Notes under the pieces: model-generated
What the model was told of the DNA's origin: nothing
What the model saw: only the letters and a program-made list of their open reading frames with translations
The model's database searches: none
Shown here: positions 8,150-15,995 of the stretch, in pieces
Numbering within the stretch: position 1 is the first letter of the stretch
Layout of the letters: each line of letters begins with the position of its first letter
Assembly (NCBI RefSeq): GCF_900176425.1
Contig: NZ_FWXS01000001.1
Coordinates: forward strand, 558,001 to 622,000
Source of the DNA: Moheibacter sediminis
GTDB taxonomy: Bacteria > Bacteroidota > Bacteroidia > Flavobacteriales > Weeksellaceae
DNA: 64,000 nucleotides
Direction: 5' to 3'
Position numbers and translations under genes: made by a program

Positions 8150-10345
8150 ATGAAAAAAAACTACTTATTGCTTTTCATTTTGATTGCAAGTTTTGCAAGT
8201 GCTCAAAATGATACAATTATCCAAATACAGTTAGACGGTGCAGTAATTTCACCCAATCGTTGGAGCAGCTCAAAATCGAATACAGTTCAGAAAGTAATTT
8301 CAATTTCTCCAAAAGATGTTCAATTACAAAATCCACAAACCGTTGCAGATTTATTGGGCGGAAATACAGAAGTATTCATTCAGAAAAGTCAATTGGGTGG
8401 TGGAAGCCCGATGATTCGTGGTTTTTCAACCAATAGAGTTTTGATTTCTGTTGACGGCGTTCGTATGAATAATGCAATCTTCAGAAGCGGAAATTTGCAA
8501 AATGTAATTGGATTGGACGCCAATGCGATTCAATCAACTGAAGTATTGATGGGACCAGGCTCACTTATGTACGGAAGTGATGCAATTGGAGGTGTTATGA
8601 GTTTTTACACTTTGACACCTCAATTTTCAACTTCTGATAAAATGTTGGTAGACGGTTCGTTGATGACACGTTATTCAACTGCCAATGATGAAAAAACTGC
8701 CCATGCGTACATCAATCTTGCAGGAAGGAAATTTTCTTCCTTGACAAGTTTTACTTTTTCCGATTTTGGAGATTTGAAAATGGGAGTACACGGACCTGAT
8801 GAATATTTGAGAAATCATTATGTGATTCGTGAAAATGGAGAAGATGTTCAGGTAACTAATGACGATCCAAGAAAACAAGTTCAAACTGGATATGAGCAAT
8901 ATAACGTAATGCAGAAATTTCGTTATGTGCCCAATGCAAACTGGGATTTGAACTATGGTTTCCATTATTCTGCGACTTCAGATGTTCCGCGTTATGACCG
9001 TTTGATCCGTTACAGAAACGAAACTTTGCGTTCTGCCGAATGGTATTACGGGCCACAAACTTGGATGATGAATAATTTATCTGTAGAAAATAAATCAGAT
9101 AAAGGCTTTTACAACAATGTGAAATTAAATCTTGCGCATCAATTCTTTGAAGAAAGCCGTCACGACAGAAATTTCGGAAGCAGCGACAGAACTGACCAAA
9201 CCGAAAAAGTAAATGTTTATTCTGCGAATTTAGATTTCTTAAAATCCATTAATTCAAAAAGTACCTTATACTATGGAGTTGAAACATTATTCAACAAGGT
9301 AAATTCTACCGGAGAAATCACCAACATCGAAGACGGAACGAAAGAAGAATTTTCTTCTCGTTACCCTGATGGGGCGACGTGGAATTCTTATGCAACTTAT
9401 GTTTCGTATGAATTTAAACCAATTGAAAAAGTGACTATTCAAGGAGGTTTGCGCTACAATCACATTTCTTCCAAATCAAAATTTAATTCTCAGTTTTACG
9501 AATTTCCATTTACAGAAGCTAAAATTGAAACAGGAGCTTTGACAGGAAACATCGGTGTAAATTATCATCCGACAAATAATACGACTTTGCGAGCCGTTTT
9601 CTCAACCGGATTCCGTGCGCCAAATATTGATGACATCGGGAAAATTTTCGAATCAGAACCGGGTTCAGTTGTGATTCCAAATCCTGATTTGGAACACGAA
9701 TATGCGTACAATGGTGAAATCGGAATTACCCAAAGAATCGGAAAATTTGCAAAAATTGATGTTTCTGCATTTTATACAGATTTGAAAAATGCGCTGGTTC
9801 GCAGAAATTTTACTTTAAATGGTCAGGATTCTATTATTTATGCAGGCGAAATGAGTCAAGTACAAGCGATTCAAAATGCCGCAAAAGCATATGCTTATGG
9901 TATCGAAGCGAATTTAGAAGTTTATTTCACCAATCAATTCATGTTGAGAAATTCTGTGAATTTCCAAAAAGGAGAAGAAGAGTTGGACAACGGTGAGACA
10001 GCGCCTTTACGTCACATTGCACCATTGTTGTTGAGAGCCGGACTTCAGTACCAAACCAAAAAATTCAGAACGGAATTCTATGTAAATTACAACGAAGAAG
10101 TTTCCAACAAAGATTTGGCGCCGTCTGAACAAGAAAAAGATTATATGTATGCAATTGATGGTGAAGGAAATCCATATTCGCCGTCATGGTACACTTTGAA
10201 TTTGAAAGGAATTTATGATATCAACTCAAATGTGAGCGTTTCTGCAGGATGGGAAAATATAACCAATCAGCGTTACAGACCATATTCTTCAGGAATTGTA
10301 GCAGCCGGAAGCAATTTGATTTTGGCGATTCGCTACAACTTCTAA
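8150..10345 (+). CDS. TonB-dependent outer-membrane receptor, haem/haemoglobin type
   Basis: A 731-residue outer-membrane protein with a signal peptide (MKKNYLLLFILIASFASAQ), a plug domain of about 60-170 residues and a 22-strand type barrel ending in the terminal aromatic IRYNF. The plug contains GGGSPMIRGFSTNRVLISVDG and MNNAIFRSGNLQNVI followed by VLMGPGSLMYGSDAIGGVM; this series is characteristic of the haemoglobin/haem/lactoferrin receptor branch of TonB receptors. No N-terminal carboxypeptidase-like domain is present, unlike SusC proteins. The iron-type binding lipoprotein at 11622 lies one gene away on the other strand, which fits iron or haem uptake. The exact ligand is inference. Confidence 0.9.
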   Translation: MKKNYLLLFILIASFASAQNDTIIQIQLDGAVISPNRWSSSKSNTVQKVISISPKDVQLQNPQTVADLLGGNTEVFIQKSQLGGGSPMIRGFSTNRVLISVDGVRMNNAIFRSGNLQNVIGLDANAIQSTEVLMGPGSLMYGSDAIGGVMSFYTLTPQFSTSDKMLVDGSLMTRYSTANDEKTAHAYINLAGRKFSSLTSFTFSDFGDLKMGVHGPDEYLRNHYVIRENGEDVQVTNDDPRKQVQTGYEQYNVMQKFRYVPNANWDLNYGFHYSATSDVPRYDRLIRYRNETLRSAEWYYGPQTWMMNNLSVENKSDKGFYNNVKLNLAHQFFEESRHDRNFGSSDRTDQTEKVNVYSANLDFLKSINSKSTLYYGVETLFNKVNSTGEITNIEDGTKEEFSSRYPDGATWNSYATYVSYEFKPIEKVTIQGGLRYNHISSKSKFNSQFYEFPFTEAKIETGALTGNIGVNYHPTNNTTLRAVFSTGFRAPNIDDIGKIFESEPGSVVIPNPDLEHEYAYNGEIGITQRIGKFAKIDVSAFYTDLKNALVRRNFTLNGQDSIIYAGEMSQVQAIQNAAKAYAYGIEANLEVYFTNQFMLRNSVNFQKGEEELDNGETAPLRHIAPLLLRAGLQYQTKKFRTEFYVNYNEEVSNKDLAPSEQEKDYMYAIDGEGNPYSPSWYTLNLKGIYDINSNVSVSAGWENITNQRYRPYSSGIVAAGSNLILAIRYNF

Positions 10346-10368
10346 CATTTAATAAATATTCAATACAT

Positions 10369-10427
10369 TGTCATTCCGAGGAACGAGGAATCTCTGAGAT
10401 TCTTCCTTCATCAGAATGACATTTTTT
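10369..10427. repeat. Inverted-repeat element, likely also terminator of the TonB receptor gene
   Basis: Outer arms TGTCATTC (10369-10376) and GAATGACA (10414-10421) enclose a second pair of arms GAATCTC/GAGATTC around 10388-10402, so almost the whole 53 bases fold into one long hairpin. A run of six T follows. Such palindromic units beginning TGTCATTC are scattered through many bacterial genomes. A second, degraded copy sits on the other side of pheS. Confidence 0.75.
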
Positions 10428-10453
10428 ATCATTATAAAATCCACAGAAAACCT

Positions 10454-10461
10454 TAAATTTG
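10454..10461 (+). promoter_or_regulatory. -7 box of pheS
   Basis: TAAATTTG fits TAnnTTTG and lies 16 bases before the pheS ATG, so the leader would be only about 10 bases. No clear -33 box. Confidence 0.5.
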
Positions 10462-10477
10462 TCGCCTTAGAAAGGTT

Positions 10478-11497
10478 ATGATAGATCAGATTAAAAAATA
10501 CATCGAAGAAGTTGAAAGTTTCACAGCACAAAATGCAGCTGAAGTGGAAGCATTTCGAATTAAGTTTTTAGGGAAAAAAGGAATTTTGAATGATTTATTT
10601 GTTGAATTCAAATCCGTTCCCAACGAACAAAAAAAAGAATTTGGACAAGTTGTAAACGAACTCAAAAATGCTGCGACCGAAAAGGTAAATTCACTCAACG
10701 AATCTTTTTCAGGAAAAGCTGAAACCAAATCTGAACTGGATTTGACACGTCCGGGAGAAATTACGGAATTAGGGTCGAGACACCCGATCAATATCACAAA
10801 AAACCGAATCATCGATATATTTTCCCGCATTGGATTTTCACTTTCCGACGGACCGGAAATCGAAGATGACTGGCATAATTTTACAGCATTAAATTTGCCT
10901 GAACACCATCCGGCGCGTGACATGCAGGATACTTTTTTTATAGAACAAAATCCTGACGTGGTTTTGCGCACGCATACTTCGTCGGTTCAGATTCGATATA
11001 TGGAACAAAATCAACCGCCAATTCGTATTTTATCGCCTGGAAGAGTTTACCGTAACGAAGCAATTTCTGCTCGTTCACACATGATGTTCCACCAAATTGA
11101 AGGTTTGTATATTGATAAAAATGTTTCTTTTGCCGATTTGAAGCAAACTTTGAGTTATTTCACAGAAGCACTTTTCGGAAAATCAAAAATCCGTTTGCGT
11201 CCGTCTTATTTTCCTTTTACAGAACCGAGTGCAGAGGTTGATGTGTATTGGGGACTGGAAACTGAAACTGATTACCGCATGACCAAAGGAACAGGATGGT
11301 TGGAAATCATGGGTTGCGGAATGGTGGATCCGAACGTTTTGAAAAATGTAAACATCGACCCGGAAGAATATACGGGATTTGCTTTCGGAATGGGTATTGA
11401 GCGCATCGCACTTTTGCTTTACCAAATTGGAGATATCCGACTTTATACTGAAAATGACATTCGTTTTCTGGAGCAGTTTAAGGGGGAATTCTTTTAA
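10478..11497 (+). CDS. pheS: Phenylalanine-tRNA ligase alpha subunit
   Basis: Catalytic subunit of the (alpha-beta)2 class II synthetase that charges tRNA-Phe. The 339-residue length is typical. The N-terminal 90 residues form the coiled-coil tRNA-binding arm; motif 2 is [19 protein letters not shown] (about 189-207) and motif 3 is [19 protein letters not shown] (about 305-323). The pheT partner is not in this window, so the two subunits are encoded at separate loci, which is common in this phylum. Flanked on both sides by TGTCATTC-type repeats. Confidence 0.96.
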   Translation: MIDQIKKYIEEVESFTAQNAAEVEAFRIKFLGKKGILNDLFVEFKSVPNEQKKEFGQVVNELKNAATEKVNSLNESFSGKAETKSELDLTRPGEITELGSRHPINITKNRIIDIFSRIGFSLSDGPEIEDDWHNFTALNLPEHHPARDMQDTFFIEQNPDVVLRTHTSSVQIRYMEQNQPPIRILSPGRVYRNEAISARSHMMFHQIEGLYIDKNVSFADLKQTLSYFTEALFGKSKIRLRPSYFPFTEPSAEVDVYWGLETETDYRMTKGTGWLEIMGCGMVDPNVLKNVNIDPEEYTGFAFGMGIERIALLLYQIGDIRLYTENDIRFLEQFKGEFF

Positions 11498-11504
11498 ATC
11501 ACTT

Positions 11505-11563
11505 TGTCATTCTGAGCATTTGAGATTAAGATTTATAAAGAATAGCCGAAGAAGAATCTGAAT
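11505..11563. repeat. Degraded copy of the TGTCATTC inverted-repeat element
   Basis: Starts TGTCATTCTGAG, contains GAGAT and ends near AAGAAGAATCTGAAT, resembling the element upstream of pheS but without the matching outer right arm. Probably an eroded copy; it starts just after the pheS stop. Confidence 0.4.
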
Positions 11564-11621
11564 ATTTTGTTTAGATTTTAGATTTCTCCTGTCATCGAAA
11601 TGATAAAAAGGTTGATATACC

Positions 11622-12683
11622 TTATTTCAACATCTTATAAAACATCAACTCATAATTTGGAAACAATTCCGGATGAAAAATTGCTGCCAAATCCTTCAAA
11701 ACCAAATCCGGTCTGGCTGTTCCCGTTTCGAAATAATCATTGGCGCCTTTTGCTGTAATTCTCTGATTCCAATTGTAAATATTTCCGTTTTTAAAAGTAG
11801 AAAACCATTCATAATTTTTATAACTAGCCAGCAAAGTAGCTTTGTCAGGAAAATCACCAGCATTAATCCAAATATCAGCATCATTTGCCTTTTCAAAAAC
11901 GGATTCAAACGATAAATTCAAAGTCCCTGTTCCATCATCGGATTTCCATAAATAATTCCCGCCCGCATCTTCTATTAATTTTGCCTGAAAACTCTTTCCA
12001 CCCGGCATGTACCAAATATCACCATAGATTTGATTGGCAAAAATAGTTGGATTTTCTGCTTTTTTTTTCTCAGCCAAAGTTTTGATATCGGTATAATTTT
12101 TTTCAATTTGACGGAATAATTCATTTGCTTCTTTCTTTTTCCCGAAAAGGATTCCGAATATTTTTACATATTCAGCACGAGCCAACGGATTCAATTCTTC
12201 GTACTCATCGATATAAATGACTTTGATGTTTTCTTTTTCCAATTGCTCATGAAATTTAGCCAAAGTCGGGCTCGAAGTCGAGATGAAAATGTCAGGTTTG
12301 TTTGTGAGAATTTTCTCAAGAAAAATTTCATCGAACGAACCAATTGTGCTGATTTTATTTTTGTTAATTAATTCATGAATTTTAGGATTGAAAATAAAAT
12401 CAGGCTGACTGATTCCCGTAATTTTTTCGATTAAATTCAATTCTTCCATATAAGCAATTGCAGAAGTTGGAACAACCATTACGGTTTTTAGTGGCAATTC
12501 ATTTTCTTGAAAATAAATAGTTTTTCCGCCGGAATTGATTTCAATTTTTCCATCTTTTTCTTTCAGCTCAATTTTCGTAATGAATCTTAAATCATTGTCA
12601 GATTTTACATTAGATTCTTTAAAATCATTTTTACATGAAATAACGGACAAAAATAAAATTGGAATTAAATAAGATATTTTCAT
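11622..12683 (-). CDS. Periplasmic binding lipoprotein of an iron-siderophore/cobalamin type ABC importer
   Basis: A 353-residue lipoprotein: the N-terminus MKISYLIPILFLSVISC ends in a lipobox cysteine at residue 17. The body has the TroA-like two-lobe layout of the FepB/BtuF family (PF01497): MVVPTSAIAYMEELNLIEKI near residue 70-89, a KPDIFIST segment, the long interdomain helix, and IWYMPGGKSF in the second lobe. It would capture a metal complex in the periplasm and pass it to a permease. No permease or ATPase gene is adjacent, which makes it an orphan here. Vicinity to a haem-type TonB receptor suggests an iron-related substrate; that is inference. Confidence 0.85.
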   Translation of the reverse strand: MKISYLIPILFLSVISCKNDFKESNVKSDNDLRFITKIELKEKDGKIEINSGGKTIYFQENELPLKTVMVVPTSAIAYMEELNLIEKITGISQPDFIFNPKIHELINKNKISTIGSFDEIFLEKILTNKPDIFISTSSPTLAKFHEQLEKENIKVIYIDEYEELNPLARAEYVKIFGILFGKKKEANELFRQIEKNYTDIKTLAEKKKAENPTIFANQIYGDIWYMPGGKSFQAKLIEDAGGNYLWKSDDGTGTLNLSFESVFEKANDADIWINAGDFPDKATLLASYKNYEWFSTFKNGNIYNWNQRITAKGANDYFETGTARPDLVLKDLAAIFHPELFPNYELMFYKMLK

Positions 12684-12723
12684 CTGTGCAATTTACGAAT
12701 TTGGTCAAAACAGAAAAAATGTA

Positions 12724-12731
12724 TATATTTG
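12724..12731 (+). promoter_or_regulatory. -7 box of the tRNA-Arg gene
   Basis: TATATTTG matches TAnnTTTG and lies 15 bases ahead of the mature tRNA 5' end. Confidence 0.6.
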
Positions 12732-12745
12732 CAGTCCAATTTAAA

Positions 12746-12819
12746 GGCCTCGTGGCGCAACTGAATAGCGCATCTGATTACGGCTCAGAAGGTTACAGGT
12801 TTGAATCCTGTCGAGGTCA
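12746..12819 (+). tRNA. tRNA-Arg (anticodon ACG)
   Basis: A full cloverleaf can be drawn. Acceptor arm GGCCTCG pairs with CGAGGTC (one G-U), the anticodon stem is TCTGA/TCAGA with loop TTACGGC, giving anticodon ACG at 12780-12782, and the T arm is ACAGG/CCTGT around TTTGAAT. The discriminator base is A at 12819; CCA is not encoded. The last 13 bases are part of the direct repeat that bounds the integrated island, so the 3' end has been rebuilt by the element. Confidence 0.95.
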
Positions 12820-12820
12820 C
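12807..12820 (+). repeat. attL: 14-bp core in the tRNA-Arg 3' end
   Basis: CCTGTCGAGGTCAC, identical to 21492-21505. It covers the end of the T arm and the 3' acceptor strand of tRNA-Arg, the classic target of tyrosine integrases. Confidence 0.85.
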
Positions 12821-12854
12821 AACTTCTAAGAATAAATATTCAAGAAAAGATAAG

Positions 12855-12880
12855 AAACCCGCTATTTTAGTGGGTTTTTT
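12855..12880 (+). terminator. Terminator after tRNA-Arg, carried by the island
   Basis: AAACCCGCTA/TAGTGGGTTT stem with a 3-base loop and a T-run. It lies inside the island, so it replaces the native terminator now displaced to 21507. Confidence 0.85.
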
Positions 12881-12927
12881 CTTTTTCTCTAAGAGGGAGA
12901 GTTAGACAATATTTACCCAAATCTATT

Positions 12928-12945
12928 CCCCCTATATCGCCCCCT
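12928..12945 (+). repeat. CCCCCT-N6-CCCCCT motif, left copy
   Basis: CCCCCT, six bases, CCCCCT, in direct orientation with a second copy at 21415-21432 near the other end of the island. Function unknown; could be a binding site used in excision or integration. Confidence 0.55.
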
Positions 12946-12963
12946 CTTGTAAAATTGATGATT

Positions 12964-13197
12964 TTATAGACCTTTGAAAAATTCTTCCAGACTTATTTTA
13001 TGGATGTCCAAAATCTTGAGTAACGTCTTTATTGTTACGTTTTGACCCTTTTCTACTCTCCAATACTGTACTCGATTTAAATTTTTATCGAAAGCAAAAG
13101 TTTCATAGCTTGTGTAGCCACTATCCTTGCGAAGCTGTTTAATCTTCTGGGCTATCTGCTCTATTTTAAAATCTATTTGTTCGTCTGAGATTTCCAT
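12964..13197 (-). CDS. XRE-family helix-turn-helix regulator
   Basis: A 77-residue DNA-binding protein. The frame has a helix-turn-helix of the XRE/Cro class: IAQKIKQLRKDSGYTSYETFA, a recognition helix region NRVQYWRVEKG, then TIKTLLKILDIHKISLEEFF. It is the first gene of the island and is transcribed away from the rest, the usual place for an element repressor. Targets are not known. It could alternatively be an orphan antitoxin-like regulator, but no toxin partner is adjacent. Confidence 0.85.
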   Translation of the reverse strand: MEISDEQIDFKIEQIAQKIKQLRKDSGYTSYETFAFDKNLNRVQYWRVEKGQNVTIKTLLKILDIHKISLEEFFKGL

Positions 13198-13286
13198 TCA
13201 GAACGAAATTCCGAACTGTACAGCATTAAATTTACCGCTTATATGATACATTTATTTTATATTCGCTTTGTAAAACTTATTAACGC

Positions 13287-13832
13287 ATGAAAAAACTACT
13301 TTTAATTCTAGGGCTTTTGCCTCTATTCTTGGATGCCCAAATCACTACTTTTGATGACTTTTTGAGATTTGATAGTATGAATGCTAAAGACGCTGTTAAA
13401 TTTTATAAAAGTAAAGGTTGGACTACTGGAATTAGTGAAGATACTCAGCTTATTGATACTAAAACAAAAGAAGTTTTAAGTAGAAACATGGAGTATTATT
13501 TTTTACCTCCCCCTGATAAATCTGGTATTGTTAGTCAAAGAATTGCGAGAAGAATAAGCTATGGTAGAGGAAATATTACTAAAACTGATATTTTATGCGA
13601 CGAATACTCTACTGTATATGAGTTAGGTAAAGATGTTGTAATTAAAATTGCTGAGAGTCTAATGGAATATGGATACGAAATATTACAAAGTAATGAAAAG
13701 GATGCAGAACTCTATTCAAAAACTATAACTATCTACGATTCTAAGGGAGATGAATTTATTATTGAGTTAGAATTAAAAATGTATAAGGACTATGGTTGGT
13801 TTGTAGTCGAAAAATATGTTGAAATACCTTAA
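13287..13832 (+). CDS. Exported hypothetical protein on the island
   Basis: A 181-residue protein with a signal peptide (MKKLLLILGLLPLFLDAQ) and no family I recognise. The mature part is mixed charged sequence without membrane helices, ending in a beta-like stretch. It diverges from the XRE gene and is followed 23 bases later by the next small gene, so the two may be co-transcribed. Role on the element is unknown. Confidence 0.7.
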   Translation: MKKLLLILGLLPLFLDAQITTFDDFLRFDSMNAKDAVKFYKSKGWTTGISEDTQLIDTKTKEVLSRNMEYYFLPPPDKSGIVSQRIARRISYGRGNITKTDILCDEYSTVYELGKDVVIKIAESLMEYGYEILQSNEKDAELYSKTITIYDSKGDEFIIELELKMYKDYGWFVVEKYVEIP

Positions 13833-13855
13833 CAGTAAAATAATTAGTTTAATTT

Positions 13856-14233
13856 ATGAATAGAAATCTCAACACCGTAATTATCTCTTGTTTTTCAGCC
13901 TTAATTTTGGTTATTACGAATCCTAAAAGAGAAGATCATATTTCTCAAATGAATTTTACTTTTCAAGAATATTTAGCTTCTAATGTTGATGAAGACTGGC
14001 AAGAGATAGTTCAGTTCTTCTTAGGAAATACTATTGGGCAGAATTTAATTGGTCGTCATGTAAAAACCGATAGCTTTTTATTTTTCTCTGCTTCAAAAGC
14101 CAAAATCGATGGAAAAAATCAATACGTAAGTATCGGAATTATGGGCAATGTATTTCTATTCTTTGATAATGAAGATGTGAAATATATAATTTCTCAAATG
14201 CAAGATGAATCTAAAAATAATACAGGGGAATAA
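13856..14233 (+). CDS. DUF4359-like small protein
   Basis: A 125-residue protein with one N-terminal membrane or signal segment (about 7-22) followed by a TNPKREDH motif, then FFLGNTIGQNLIGRHVKTDSFL and a beta-rich FSASKAK...IGIMGNVFLF end. The layout of a TNP motif after the leader and a V.TD.yLlFS...GNVF stretch resembles proteins annotated as DUF4359. Function is not known. Family assignment is from memory of the pattern and should be treated as tentative. Confidence 0.6.
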   Translation: MNRNLNTVIISCFSALILVITNPKREDHISQMNFTFQEYLASNVDEDWQEIVQFFLGNTIGQNLIGRHVKTDSFLFFSASKAKIDGKNQYVSIGIMGNVFLFFDNEDVKYIISQMQDESKNNTGE

Positions 14234-14270
14234 AGTCAAATACTGTCTAATATAGTCCAATAAGTCTAAA
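14231..14270 (+). repeat. Four helically phased 10-bp GTC repeats upstream of the integrase
   Basis: GTC occurs at 14235, 14245, 14255 and 14264 in units of the form TAnnGTCnAA, i.e. about one per helical turn. An inverted copy, TTAGAC, follows at 14274, and the 12-mer TTAGACAATATT is present both at 14274-14285 and at 12902-12913 near attL. This is what arm-type recombinase or excisionase binding sites look like, but no binding is shown. Confidence 0.6.
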
Positions 14271-14330
14271 ATATTAGACAATATTCCCCATTTAGAGAGG
14301 GAAATCTAATAAAATCCTATTAAAATTAAA

Positions 14331-14347
14331 TTGCTGAATATCAGCAA
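14331..14347. promoter_or_regulatory. Operator-like palindrome upstream of the integrase
   Basis: TTGCTGA-ATA-TCAGCAA, a 7-bp inverted repeat around 3 bases, about 150 bases before the integrase start. Possible repressor site, for example for the XRE protein; inference only. Confidence 0.45.
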
Positions 14348-14494
14348 AGTAAAATTATGTCCTTTTTTTAAAAGTTAATATTTTGTTAAAATATTTTCCC
14401 TATTGCTCTGAAACCCTCTGTTTTTGTTTTTGAAAAAACGAAAAAAAATGGCTTCGGGAGTTTATATAAGTAAATAAATAAAAAAAATATAGTC

Positions 14495-15733
14495 ATGAAA
14501 AACTCTTACTCAGTAAAAGTCGTTATTAGAAATGAAGAAGAAAAACGAAAAGGAAACGGAACTTATCCGTTGTATTATCAAGTAATCGTAAATTCTAAGA
14601 AGACCAAATTTTCTTCTGGTCATTCTTTGCATTTATCAGATTGGGATTTTAAAAAGTCCTTACCTAAAGGATTGTCTAATGCTACCCTAAGAAAAAAATT
14701 AGAACAAGAAGTCAGAAAATTAGAAAACATTTTACTCGAAATTGATATTTCAGGAAAACCTATGACCAGAGAATTGATTAGAGAAAAGTATCTTGGAACA
14801 GACGATGGTAAAAATACAAGAGATTTTTATTACCATTTCGACGAATTTTGTAATAAGAAGTTTCTGGAAATTTCCAAAGGAACGAGTAACCATTACGCTT
14901 TGTTGAAGAAACAATTGAAAGAGTATAAGCCAAACCTATTACTTGAAGAAATGGATTATAAATTCTTTAAAGATTTCTTTCATTATCTGCGTACGATAAA
15001 AGGAATTGGTAAAAGCGGTATTGGCACCCGAAGAAAAACGTTGGTTTGTACATTTAATGAATTTAAAAGATTAGGTTTGGTAAAAGAGAATCATTGTCAG
15101 GAAATTGAGAGACCAAAGGAAAATAAAGTTGATGTATTTCTTACGGAGAAAGAAGTCCAAGACATCGTTGATGCTGATTTGAATATAGGAGCATATACTT
15201 ATGGATTGAAACTTACCAGAGACTTATTTTTATTTAGTTGTTTTACTGGACTTCGCTTTGGGGATGTAATGAACTTAAAAAGAGAAAATATTTTTGATAA
15301 CGGTTCGAAAATTATCATAATATCGCAGAAAATGAATAGAAAATTGGAGATACCAATTAATCGTGATGCGAAATTAATTCTAATGAAAAATAAGTACATG
15401 ATAAAAAAAGGATTAATATTTCCACGAAGAACGAATGTTTCGGTAAATCGTGATTTAAAGATAATTGCCTCAATTGCTAAAATTCCTAAGAAGGTAACTT
15501 TTCATACTGCTCGTCATAGCTTTGGTTCTATCTTGGCGAAAAAAGGTACTCAACCCTATTTTATTATGAAACTGATGGGGCATACTGATATTAAAATGAC
15601 TTCTCGTTACGTGAATTCTGATGAAGAAACTTTAAAAGAAATTATTTTTAACGTAAACTTTAAAAACTATGAAAAACCAAGAACGAATCAAAGAACTGGA
15701 GAAGGAAATAAAAAGACTGGAAAGACTAAATAA
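14495..15733 (+). CDS. Tyrosine site-specific integrase of the island
   Basis: A 412-residue Bacteroidota-type phage integrase that would catalyse integration and excision at tRNA-Arg. Residues 1-90 resemble the arm-DNA-binding domain of this group, 100-210 the core-binding SAM-like domain, and 215-390 the catalytic domain. Catalytic residues visible are R254 in CFTGLRFGDVM, H337 and R340 in FHTARHSFG, H363 in LMGHTDIKM and the nucleophile Y372 in SRYVN. All are intact, so the enzyme is probably active. The next gene overlaps its 3' end by 65 bases. Confidence 0.95.
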   Translation: MKNSYSVKVVIRNEEEKRKGNGTYPLYYQVIVNSKKTKFSSGHSLHLSDWDFKKSLPKGLSNATLRKKLEQEVRKLENILLEIDISGKPMTRELIREKYLGTDDGKNTRDFYYHFDEFCNKKFLEISKGTSNHYALLKKQLKEYKPNLLLEEMDYKFFKDFFHYLRTIKGIGKSGIGTRRKTLVCTFNEFKRLGLVKENHCQEIERPKENKVDVFLTEKEVQDIVDADLNIGAYTYGLKLTRDLFLFSCFTGLRFGDVMNLKRENIFDNGSKIIIISQKMNRKLEIPINRDAKLILMKNKYMIKKGLIFPRRTNVSVNRDLKIIASIAKIPKKVTFHTARHSFGSILAKKGTQPYFIMKLMGHTDIKMTSRYVNSDEETLKEIIFNVNFKNYEKPRTNQRTGEGNKKTGKTK

Positions 15734-15995
15734 AAATTTAGTAAAAAAATATAAAGACCTTCTTTCTTCAAAAAATATAGATATCAGAAATTTAAAAAAG
15801 AGAGTGGAATTATCTGGTAGGAATCCTGAAGAGAAATTGACTATTGCAGAACTTATGGATCAATATCCTGTTAGTCGTAAAACGATTGATAGGATGAGGA
15901 AATCAAAAGGACTTTACCCTCCCATTGAATCTAATAAAAAGGGAACTGTTCATATTGTTAGAAAAGATTTTGAAGCATTATTTTATGATAGATAA
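15669..15995 (+). CDS. Coiled-coil / helix-turn-helix protein, excisionase-like
   Basis: A 108-residue protein whose first 50 residues form a charged coiled coil (KELEKEIKRLERLNKNL...) and whose C-terminal half has a MerR/excisionase-like helix-turn-helix, IAELMDQYPVSRKTIDRMRK, followed by a wing-like VHIVRKDFEALF. It overlaps the integrase gene by 65 bases in another frame and the following rep-like gene by 11 bases, so all three are translated as one unit. Position and fold suggest a recombination directionality factor or a replication accessory protein; neither is demonstrated. Confidence 0.75.
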   Translation: MKNQERIKELEKEIKRLERLNKNLVKKYKDLLSSKNIDIRNLKKRVELSGRNPEEKLTIAELMDQYPVSRKTIDRMRKSKGLYPPIESNKKGTVHIVRKDFEALFYDR

